From Streptomyces sp. NBC_00306 (GTDB taxonomy: Bacteria > Actinomycetota > Actinomycetes > Streptomycetales > Streptomycetaceae): DNA of 64,000 bases. Positions 57,815 to 64,000 of this stretch are shown piece by piece. Under the pieces are notes generated by a model. It ran no database searches, was not told the DNA's origin, and was given only the letters and a program-made list of their open reading frames with translations. The stretch is taken from assembly GCF_036169555.1 (NCBI RefSeq), contig NZ_CP108032.1:3906001-3970000 (forward strand), given 5' to 3'. How positions within the stretch are numbered: position 1 is the first letter of the stretch; each line of letters begins with the position of its first letter. The translations under genes and the position numbers were made by a program.

Positions 57815-58981
57815 TCAGCCGTCCGCGCCCAGGATCAACCCGGATGTGGGAACGCCGGTGCCCGCGGTGACCAGAGCCCTGGCCGCGTCCGGTATCTGGT
57901 TCACCGAGGTGCCCCGTATCTGGCGGACCGCCTCCGCGATCCCGTTCATCCCGTGCAGATAGGCCTCCCCCAGCTGTCCGCCGTGGGTGTTGAGCGGCAG
58001 CGCGTCCGCCGCCACGAACTCCGCCGCTTCGCCCGGTCCGCAGAACCCGAACTCCTCCAGCTGCATCAGCACGAAGGGGGTGAAGTGGTCGTAGATGATC
58101 CCCACGTCGATGTCCTGGGGCGCCAGGCCCGAGGTCCGCCACAGCTGCCGGGCGACCACTCCCATCTCGGGCAGTCCGGTGAGGTCGTCGCGGTAGAAAC
58201 TGGTCATCTGCTCCTGCGCGCGGCCGGCGCCCTGCGCGGCGGCGACGACCACCGCGGGGCGTTGCGGCAGATCGCGTGCCCGCTCCGCGCTGGTCACCAC
58301 GACCGCCTGACCGCCGTCGGTCTCCTGGCAGCAGTCCAACAGCCGCAGCGGCTCGACGATCCAGCGCGAGGCGGCATGATCGTCGAGGGTGATCGGCTTC
58401 CCGTAGAAATACGCCGCCGGGTTGCGGGCGGCATGGCGGCGGTCGGTGACGGCGACATGGCCGAACGCCTCGGGGGTCAGCCCATAGGTGTGCAGATAGC
58501 GCTGGGCCGCCATGGCCACCCAGGACGCGGGGGTGAGCAGCCCGAACGGGAGGTTCCAGCCGAGGGCCGCACCTTCGGCCGACGGCTCCCGGTGCTGCAC
58601 ACCCGCGCCGAATCGCCGCCCCGACCGTTCGTTGAACGCGCGGTAGCAGACGACGACTTCGGCGATGCCCGTCGCCACGGCGAGAGCGGCCTGCTGGACG
58701 GTGGCGCAGGCCGCGCCGCCGCCGTAATGGACACGGGAGAAGAAGGACAGCTCTCCCATGCCTGCCGCCTGGGCGACGGTGATCTCGGGGCTGGTGTCCA
58801 TGGTGAAGGTGACGAGGCCGTCGACGTCGGCGGGGGAGAGGCCGGCGTCGTCGAGAGCCGCGTGGACCGCCTCGACGGCCAGCTTCAGCTCACTGCGCCC
58901 GGAGTCCTTGGAGAACTCGGTCGCCCCGATGCCCACGACGGCGGCCCGCCCGCCGAGTTCGTCCCTGCGGCCGATGCTCAT
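57815..58981 (-). CDS. ltp2: Ltp2-like thiolase-fold lipid-transfer protein (steroid side-chain aldolase)
   Basis: The 388-residue protein has the SCP-x/thiolase-like fold: AAVVGIGATEFSKDSGRSE (13-31), YGGGAACATVQQAALAVATG (about 86-105), DHFTPFVLMQLEEFGFCG and NTHGGQLGEAYLHGMNGI (C-terminal active region). Length matches mycobacterial Ltp2 (386 residues), the retro-aldolase that releases propionyl-CoA from the 17-hydroxy steroid CoA in cholesterol degradation. It overlaps the preceding ChsH1-like gene by 4 nt. Known Ltp2 works in complex with the DUF35 part of ChsH2, also encoded here. Confidence 0.88.
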   Translation of the reverse strand: MSIGRRDELGGRAAVVGIGATEFSKDSGRSELKLAVEAVHAALDDAGLSPADVDGLVTFTMDTSPEITVAQAAGMGELSFFSRVHYGGGAACATVQQAALAVATGIAEVVVCYRAFNERSGRRFGAGVQHREPSAEGAALGWNLPFGLLTPASWVAMAAQRYLHTYGLTPEAFGHVAVTDRRHAARNPAAYFYGKPITLDDHAASRWIVEPLRLLDCCQETDGGQAVVVTSAERARDLPQRPAVVVAAAQGAGRAQEQMTSFYRDDLTGLPEMGVVARQLWRTSGLAPQDIDVGIIYDHFTPFVLMQLEEFGFCGPGEAAEFVAADALPLNTHGGQLGEAYLHGMNGIAEAVRQIRGTSVNQIPDAARALVTAGTGVPTSGLILGADG

Positions 58982-59373
58982 ACGGTGCCCTCCGGTGGAA
59001 GGGTCACCGTCACCGTGCCGGTGACATGGGTGCCGATGCCGTTGGCGCCGACGACCCGGACCTCGGCGGTGTCGCCGGTGACGGAGGCGATCGTGCCGCG
59101 CAGCACCATGGTGTCTCCCGGGTAGTTGGGCGCGCCCAGCCGGATGGCGACCTTGCGGAGAACGGCCCGCCCACCGAGCCGGTCCGTGATGTAGCGCCCG
59201 ACGAGGCCGTTGGTCGTCAGGATGTTCATGAAGATGTCCGGGGAGCCCCTCTCCTTCGCCAGTTCGGCGTCGTGGTGCACGTCCTGGTAGTCGCGCGAGG
59301 CCACGGCTCCGGCGACGATAAGGGTGCGGGTGATCTCGATCTCCAGCGGCGGCAGTTCGTCACCGGCCTTCAC
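58978..59373 (-). CDS. chsH1: MaoC-like hydratase, ChsH1 type
   Basis: The 131-residue hot-dog protein has the MaoC hydratase-2 signature region YQDVHHDAELAKERGSPDIF (Asp/His pair, about 29-48). It ends THVTGTVTVTLP. Length matches mycobacterial ChsH1 (129), which forms a heterotetramer with ChsH2 to hydrate the steroid enoyl-CoA. GTG at 59373 overlaps the upstream dehydrogenase stop by 4 nt, and its own stop overlaps the ltp2 start by 4 nt, which implies tight translational coupling. Confidence 0.86.
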   Translation of the reverse strand: MKAGDELPPLEIEITRTLIVAGAVASRDYQDVHHDAELAKERGSPDIFMNILTTNGLVGRYITDRLGGRAVLRKVAIRLGAPNYPGDTMVLRGTIASVTGDTAEVRVVGANGIGTHVTGTVTVTLPPEGTV

Positions 59374-60467
59374 TGGGCTCCCTCCTTCGCGAGCATCGCT
59401 CCGAGTTCCGCCAGCAGTTCGCTGCCGCACCCCTGGTACGCGTCGAGCTGGCGTCCCCACAGGAAGTGCCGGTGGACGGGGTGGTCCACATCGGCGCCGA
59501 TGCCTCCGTGGAGGTGCTGGCCCGCGTGGACGACGCGCTTTCCGGCTTCGGACGCCCACCAGGACGCCGTGAGCGCGTGGGTGGTACACGCCAGACCCTC
59601 GTCGTACCGCCAGGCGGCCTCGTAGGCCGTGACGCGGATGGCCTCGGTGTCCATATGGGCGTCGGCGGCGCGGATCAGCACGCCTTGATTGGTGGAGAGA
59701 GGGCGGCCGAACTGCTCGCGGGTGGTGGTGTGTTCGACGGCACGGGCGAGCGAGCCGGCGCACACGCCCGCCTGCAGCCCGGCGAAGGCGATACGGCTCG
59801 CGGTCAGCACCTGCTGATACGGCCTCGCGTCTCCGATGTGCCGGGTGCCTTCGAGCTGCGCGCCCGAGGCGCCGACACGCTCCGCCGGGGTGCCGTCCAG
59901 GACGAGCCGCGCGGCCGACCAGGGCGCGGTGGTGTGCACCGGCTCGGTCTCCGCGTCGGCGACCCGCACCCACCACAGGTGCCGGTCCTCGTCGGCGACC
60001 AGCACATGCGTGGCATCCCGCAGCCAGGGCACCCAGCCGACGGCGCCGGTCAGACGTCCCTCCGTCCGGCCGGCGGCACCGGCGGACGGACCACTGCGGG
60101 CCCGCACCGCAGCGGGTTCGGTGACCGCTCCCGTCGCCACCACCGTCCCGTCCCGCAGCCCGGGCAGCAGCCGCTCGCGCTGCTCGTCCGTGCCGTGCGC
60201 GACGAGGGTCAGCAGTCCGTACGCACAGGTCGCCGCGAACGGCACCTGGGCCGTCGTCCGGCCCTGTTCCTCCAGCAGCAGCACCAGTCCCAGCAGACCG
60301 ATGTCCTCGACGGCGGCGACGAGTCCCGCCGCGCACAGGGCCTTCCACAACTCGGCGTCCGTCCCGGTGCCTGCCGCGGCGAGCCGGTCGGGCGTGGACA
60401 GATCACCGAAGATCCGGGCCGCCAGTTCCCGCGCGGCGGTCTGCTCCTCCGTGGGCGTGAAGTCCAT
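59370..60467 (-). CDS. Acyl-CoA dehydrogenase, smaller subunit (FadE28/ChsE1-like)
   Basis: The 365-residue protein has the acyl-CoA dehydrogenase plan but is shorter and diverged: DFTPTEEQTAARELAARIFG at the start, a reduced middle barrel, and TTREQFGRPLSTNQGVLIRAADAHM (about 250-274). It ends QHLHGGIGADVDHPVHRHFLWGR. FadE28-type subunits pair with a FadE29-type subunit as an alpha2-beta2 enzyme with shared FAD sites. The partner is the gene at 61465-62643. It lies 2 nt after the ChsH2-like gene. Confidence 0.85.
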   Translation of the reverse strand: MDFTPTEEQTAARELAARIFGDLSTPDRLAAAGTGTDAELWKALCAAGLVAAVEDIGLLGLVLLLEEQGRTTAQVPFAATCAYGLLTLVAHGTDEQRERLLPGLRDGTVVATGAVTEPAAVRARSGPSAGAAGRTEGRLTGAVGWVPWLRDATHVLVADEDRHLWWVRVADAETEPVHTTAPWSAARLVLDGTPAERVGASGAQLEGTRHIGDARPYQQVLTASRIAFAGLQAGVCAGSLARAVEHTTTREQFGRPLSTNQGVLIRAADAHMDTEAIRVTAYEAAWRYDEGLACTTHALTASWWASEAGKRVVHAGQHLHGGIGADVDHPVHRHFLWGRQLDAYQGCGSELLAELGAMLAKEGAQ

Positions 60468-60469
60468 GG

Positions 60470-61468
60470 TCAGCCCTCACCCCCGGCCGTGTCCGAGCCG
60501 CCGTGCGGATCGCTGTCGGCGCCGGCGGTCCCATCGGCACCCGCTCCCGTGCCGCGGAAGACCGGCAGCTCCAACTCCTCGTCCACCCGCAGGAACTCCA
60601 GTTCCACGGGCATCCCGATGCGCACCTTGTCGTACGGCACCCCTGTCACATTGCTGACCATCCGCACGCCTTCCGCGAGCTCGATCAGCCCCACCGCGTA
60701 CGGCCCGGTCGTGTCTCCGTGCTGATCGGGCGCGGCGAAGCCGGGGAAGACCGGGTGGTGCATCACCACGTACGAGTAGACGGTCCCGGCGCCGCTCGCC
60801 TCGACCGTGTCCCACCGGTCCGAACCGCAGGCATGGCATCCCGGAAGCCAGGGGAACCGCAGGGTGTCGCAGCCCGTGCAGCGCTGGATCAGCAGCTTGT
60901 GCTCCGCGACCCCTGCCCAGAATCCGGCGTTGTCCCTGTTGATCACCGGCCTCGGCCGCTTGGCCTTCGGCTTTCGCGCGGCCGGCGCGTATTTGAGGAT
61001 CCGGAAGCGGTGCGTACCGGCGAGCTCGCCGTTCGCCCGGACGTCCATCCGTGTCGTGATGAAGTGGCCCGTCCCGAGCTTGGTCGTCTTGCGCTGCGAC
61101 ACCGAGTCGATCGCACCGTCGAAGGTGATCCGGTCACCCGGCCGCAGCGGCCGCAGATACTCCTGCTCGCAGTCGGTCGCGACGATCGAGGTGTACCCGG
61201 CGTCGTCGAGCAGTCCGAACAGCTCGTCGTGCACCGTCGAATGCGCCGTGTGTCCCGAGAGCCCGCCCATCGTCCATGCCTGGAGCATCGTCGCCGGCGC
61301 CACCGCGTCCGGGCCCCGGTACGCCGGGTTGGTGTCCCCCATCGCCTCGCACCAGTGCCTGATCATCGGCTCGTTGACCAGGTCCTTCCCGGCTCCTCCC
61401 GTCGTGGTCGCCCTGCCCTCGTACGCCTTGAGCCGCTCGTACAGCCCCGGTACGTCCGTGTCCGTCAC
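60470..61468 (-). CDS. chsH2: Bifunctional MaoC-like/DUF35 protein, ChsH2 type
   Basis: The 332-residue protein has an N-terminal MaoC-like hot-dog domain (about 1-165, DTNPAYRG and RPGDRITFDGAIDSVSQRKT). A DUF35 part follows with a zinc rubredoxin-like knuckle (LIQRCTGCDTLRFPWLPGCHACGS, four Cys, about 193-216) and an OB-fold (about 225-300). This fusion is the hallmark of ChsH2: its hot-dog domain pairs with ChsH1 and its DUF35 part binds Ltp2. The C-terminal 30 residues are Gly/Asp-rich and may be specific to this lineage. GTG at 61468 overlaps the upstream dehydrogenase stop by 4 nt. Confidence 0.88.
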   Translation of the reverse strand: MTDTDVPGLYERLKAYEGRATTTGGAGKDLVNEPMIRHWCEAMGDTNPAYRGPDAVAPATMLQAWTMGGLSGHTAHSTVHDELFGLLDDAGYTSIVATDCEQEYLRPLRPGDRITFDGAIDSVSQRKTTKLGTGHFITTRMDVRANGELAGTHRFRILKYAPAARKPKAKRPRPVINRDNAGFWAGVAEHKLLIQRCTGCDTLRFPWLPGCHACGSDRWDTVEASGAGTVYSYVVMHHPVFPGFAAPDQHGDTTGPYAVGLIELAEGVRMVSNVTGVPYDKVRIGMPVELEFLRVDEELELPVFRGTGAGADGTAGADSDPHGGSDTAGGEG

Positions 61469-62643
61469 CGCTGCCCCCTCGTCATACCGAGCCGCATCGT
61501 CGCGACGATCTCCCGCTGCACCTCGCTCACCCCTCCCCCGAAGGTGTTGATCTGCGCTGCCCTGTTCATCCGCTCCAGCTCCCCGTCCCCCGGAGCGCCT
61601 GTGCCGAGAGCCCCGGGCGATCCGGCCCGGACCAGTCCGGCCTCCCCCGCGATTTCCTGGCACATTCGATACACCTCGACCGCCGATTCGGTTCCCGCGA
61701 ATTTCACCCCGCTCGCGTCGCCCGGGGCCGGACCGCCCGCCTCCACATCGCCCACCAAACGCCAGTTGAGCAGGCGCGTTGCCGCCAGCCGGGCGTGTGC
61801 TTCGGCCGCCCGGAACTGGACCCAGGGCTCGTCAATTCGGCGCCTGCCACTCACCGGATCGGGTGTACGGGCCCGTTCCAGGGCGGCCGCGAAGAAGTCC
61901 TCCGCCTGCATCCCGATCGCGGCGAGCGCCACCCTCTCGTGGTTGAGCTGGTTGGTGATCAGCCTCCAGCCGGCGTTCCCCTCGCCGACCAGGTTCGCCG
62001 CCGGCACCCGGACGCCGTCGTAGTACGTGGACGTCGTGGTCTGACCGCCCACGGTCTCGATCGGTGTCCAGGAGAACCCGGGCGCACCGGTCGGCACGAG
62101 GATGATCGAGATGCCCTTGTGCTTGGGCGCGGCGGGGTCCGTGCGGCAGGCGAGCCAGATCCAGTCGGCGTTCTGGCCGTTGCTCGTGAAGACCTTCTGG
62201 CCGTCGATCAGCCAGGAGTCGCCGTCGCGGACGGCACGGGTGCGCAGAGCCGCGAGGTCGGTCCCGGCCTCCGGCTCGCTGTAGCCGATCGCGAAAACGA
62301 TCTCACCGCTGAGGATGCCCGGCAGGAAGGCCGACTTCTGCTGCTCGGTGCCGAACTTCATCAGGGTCGGGCCGACGGTGTTGAGGGTCACCATCGACAC
62401 CGGGGCCCCGGCGCGATGGGCCTCGTCGAAGAAGACGAACTGCTCGTCGGCGCCGCGGCCCTGGCCTCCGTAGGCGACGGGCCAGCCGAGGCCGAGCATG
62501 CCGTCCGCGCCGATCCGGCGCAGCAGGGCCCGCTGCGCCTCCGCGTCCGCCGGGGGCGGCGGACCGTCCGGCATCAACGCTGTGAAGTACGAGCGCAGTT
62601 CGGCGCGCAGCAGTTGCTGCCGCTCCGTCGGGGCGAGGTGCAC
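61465..62643 (-). CDS. Acyl-CoA dehydrogenase, larger subunit (FadE29/ChsE2-like)
   Basis: The 392-residue protein has clear acyl-CoA dehydrogenase motifs: IGYSEPEAGTDLAALRTRAV (about 134-153), SWLIDGQKVFTSNGQNADW (about 158-176), and the C-terminal INTFGGGVSEVQREIVA. Size matches FadE29 (about 387), the partner of FadE28 in steroid side-chain dehydrogenation. GTG at 62643 is chosen because GGGAGG lies 8 nt before it and the family starts with HLAPTERQQ.LR.EL; an ATG at 62727 would add 28 residues. It heads the five-gene operon. Confidence 0.87.
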   Translation of the reverse strand: MHLAPTERQQLLRAELRSYFTALMPDGPPPPADAEAQRALLRRIGADGMLGLGWPVAYGGQGRGADEQFVFFDEAHRAGAPVSMVTLNTVGPTLMKFGTEQQKSAFLPGILSGEIVFAIGYSEPEAGTDLAALRTRAVRDGDSWLIDGQKVFTSNGQNADWIWLACRTDPAAPKHKGISIILVPTGAPGFSWTPIETVGGQTTTSTYYDGVRVPAANLVGEGNAGWRLITNQLNHERVALAAIGMQAEDFFAAALERARTPDPVSGRRRIDEPWVQFRAAEAHARLAATRLLNWRLVGDVEAGGPAPGDASGVKFAGTESAVEVYRMCQEIAGEAGLVRAGSPGALGTGAPGDGELERMNRAAQINTFGGGVSEVQREIVATMRLGMTRGQR

Positions 62644-62787
62644 GGCGGCCGCCTCCCGGGCGTACGGATCGCGGGGGATCAGGGATTTCTGACTGTCCGT
62701 CAGATGACGCCACCCTGTCAAGGTCATGCCGCGCCCGCGATCGCGCGAGGCCCTCAACCAGATCCCCGAAACCGCGCCCCGCACAGA

Positions 62788-62829
62788 ACCGCCTGCGCGA
62801 CGGCACCGAAGTACCGTCGCGCAGGCGGT
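62788..62829 (-). terminator. Terminator of the small secreted protein gene
   Basis: Perfect 16-bp arms (ACCGCCTGCGCGACGG and complement) with a 10-nt loop. It isolates the gene at 62868-63173 from the steroid-type operon that begins 145 nt further on. Confidence 0.9.
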
Positions 62830-62867
62830 GGTTCACCCCAGGATCGAACCCCCCGTCGGGCCGGTCG

Positions 62868-63173
62868 TCACCACAGGTTCGTGAAGTTCACGACGGTCTT
62901 CGACTGATCGATGGCCGTGAACGCGGAGCCGTTCACGCTGGCGATGTTGCTGTGATTCGACGCGCCGGCGCCGCTCGCCACCTGCTGACTGGTGGTCGAA
63001 TTACCCCAGTTGCCGCCACCGACCCCGCTGCCGACGATCGATGCCACCGTCGCGTTCGATCCGTCGTCCGCGAACGCTCCGTTGTCGGCCGTGGCGACGC
63101 CCGAGAACAGGGCGGCCGTGAGGGGCAGTGCTGCGACAGCGGCGAGGACGCGGGCGGTACGGATGCTTGCCAT
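62868..63173 (-). CDS. Small secreted Ser/Asn/Gly-rich protein
   Basis: The 101-residue precursor has a signal peptide (about 1-29, TARVLAAVAALPLTAALFSG, ending VATA). The mature protein of about 72 residues has no Cys and is rich in Gly, Ser, Asn and Val (NATVASIVGSGVGGGNWGNS and SNHSNIASVNGSAFTAIDQS). Its beta-prone, polar composition resembles surface-fibre or spore-coat proteins in a general way, but it lacks chaplin or rodlin signatures. GGAGGAAA precedes the ATG. Confidence 0.75.
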   Translation of the reverse strand: MASIRTARVLAAVAALPLTAALFSGVATADNGAFADDGSNATVASIVGSGVGGGNWGNSTTSQQVASGAGASNHSNIASVNGSAFTAIDQSKTVVNFTNLW

Positions 63174-63485
63174 GTCATTTCCTCCAGGAACCGGAACTGC
63201 GGAAGTACGGCTGGTTCCAGAGCAGTTGGCCGACCGCCCCGGATCGTGGTCACGACGTCGCGATCTCAGAGTTGCCCACCGAATCCCCGGCGAACCGCCC
63301 ATCCCGGAGCGATTCCCCCGCAAGCGTGATGACATGTCGATAAACCCCCTTCGTCGCCACAGAACCCCAGCTCAGCGGCGCAGAGGTGACAAAACCCAAG
63401 GGCCGCAAGGGATGAAGCGTTACGGCATATTTTCGGCCAATCTTTCCCCCTTCCCTTCTTCGAACGCTTGTACGAAAATGGGGCC
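63174..63485. other. Divergent intergenic region, 312 nt
   Basis: No gene is seen. It must hold the promoters of the small secreted protein gene (minus) and the Prim-Pol gene (plus). It is less GC-rich than the window (around 63420-63480). No clear operator was found. Confidence 0.5.
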
Positions 63486-64000
63486 ATGGCCATCACCGAC
63501 CGGCAGACCGCGACCCTGGCCCTCGCCCACGCCCTCTCCGCCGCGGAGCGAGGGCTCCCCGTCATCCCCCTGTCCCCCACGAAGCTTCCGGCCCTGCGCT
63601 CCCCGCACCACGGCGAGGCCGAGCCGGTCCTGTGCCGCGGCGAGTGCGGCCTCCCCGGCCACGGTGTCCACGACGCCACCACCGACCCGGCGGGCGTGCG
63701 CGCCCTCTTCGGGGCCGCGCCCTGGGCCACCGGCTACGGCATCGCATGCGGCCGCCCCCCGCACCATCTGATCGGCATCGACCTCGACACGAAGGCTCCG
63801 ACCGACTCGGTCTCCGCACTCCAACACCTGGCGCTGCGGCACCTGTTCACCATTCCGGAGACGGTCACCGTGCTCACCCCGAGCGGCGGGCGCCATCTGT
63901 GGCTGACCGGTCCGCCGGACGTCGTCGTACCGAACTCCGCGAGCCGGCTCGCCCCCGGCATCGACGTGCGCGGCGCGGGCGGCTATCTGGTCGGCCCCGG
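63486..64000 (+). CDS. Bifunctional DNA primase/polymerase (Prim-Pol) N-terminal part, cut by window end
   Basis: The first 172 residues are visible and the frame is open to the window edge. The start LALAHALSAAERGLPVIPLS, a Cys/His pair region (CRGECGLPGHGVHDATTDP), the catalytic strand HLIGIDLDTKA (DxD acids, about 96-106), TPSGGRHLWL (about 134-143) and GIDVRGAGGYLVGPG mark the archaeo-eukaryotic primase-like Prim-Pol domain. Such proteins occur in mobile elements and plasmids but also as chromosomal Streptomyces genes. A C-terminal helicase domain, if any, lies outside the window. Confidence 0.88.
   Translation, partial: MAITDRQTATLALAHALSAAERGLPVIPLSPTKLPALRSPHHGEAEPVLCRGECGLPGHGVHDATTDPAGVRALFGAAPWATGYGIACGRPPHHLIGIDLDTKAPTDSVSALQHLALRHLFTIPETVTVLTPSGGRHLWLTGPPDVVVPNSASRLAPGIDVRGAGGYLVGP

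Noticed and set aside
1..64000. Secondary-metabolite gene cluster
   Set aside because: No polyketide synthase, NRPS, terpene cyclase or RiPP maturation gene is present; exporters and regulators here are in small stand-alone loci.

Overview
The window is chromosomal DNA of a Streptomyces-type actinomycete. The evidence is a very high GC content with strong third-position bias, neighbouring genes for two SigB-like sporulation or stress sigma factors (sigF and sigN type), a Streptomyces subtilisin inhibitor (SSI) gene, mycothiol- and F420-linked enzyme families, and a perfect parS site. Almost everything looks like conserved core or near-core chromosome. The only mobile-element traces are a Tn3-type transposase tail at the left edge and a dead tyrosine integrase fragment beside a tRNA-Arg gene.

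Layout. 0-4.8 kb: an ECF41 sigma factor (SigJ type) with an FAD oxidoreductase partner, plus small redox and stress proteins. 5.1-9.1 kb: a SigK-RskA locus facing a fasciclin lipoprotein and a membrane molybdopterin oxidoreductase; sigK and the oxidoreductase gene share a SigK-like promoter. 9.1-9.9 kb: a gene-poor repeat region. 9.9-19.6 kb: a Cys-nucleophile alpha/beta hydrolase, a mycothiol enzyme, an MFS exporter with a divergent TetR, wrbA with a divergent TetR, an HhH-GPD protein and a secreted M28 aminopeptidase. 19.7-25.5 kb: a HerA-like ATPase, a small ParB-like protein, a LytR_C protein, upp, the tadA pair, tRNA-Ser(CGA) and small proteins. 25.7-28.8 kb: tandem sigF and sigN, a lipoprotein and a small membrane protein.

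28.9-33.4 kb holds the most unusual locus: a MarR regulator with two palindromic operators, an MFS exporter fused to three carboxypeptidase-regulatory-like (transthyretin/Cna-B-type) domains, and a YceI (isoprenoid-binding lipocalin-like) protein that lacks a signal peptide and carries the same type of domain. A shared docking domain on an exporter tail and a soluble lipid carrier suggests a carrier-to-exporter hand-off. 33.5-46.8 kb: duplicated intergenic repeats, a TetR/MFS pair with a 15-bp-arm operator, a two-component system followed by two membrane glycosyltransferases, an amidohydrolase, a DUF2797 protein, an arginase-family protein with a changed metal ligand, and a secreted trypsin-like protease.

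46.8-64 kb: a very short secreted peptide, a secreted Gly-rich RTX-repeat protein, an integrase relic, tRNA-Arg(ACG), tRNA-Ser(GCT), the SSI-type inhibitor, a 1277-residue PAS/pseudokinase/receiver protein with a long disordered linker, parS inside a 42-bp palindrome, an acyl-CoA synthetase, a SigE-family ECF sigma factor, a DUF1906 protein, a five-gene overlapping operon matching the mycobacterial igr steroid side-chain degradation set (two FadE, ChsH2, ChsH1, Ltp2), a small secreted protein and the start of a Prim-Pol primase/polymerase gene.

Across the window at least eight genes have a TANNNT -10 hexamer ending 6-8 nt before the start codon and no Shine-Dalgarno sequence, so leaderless transcription looks common here.
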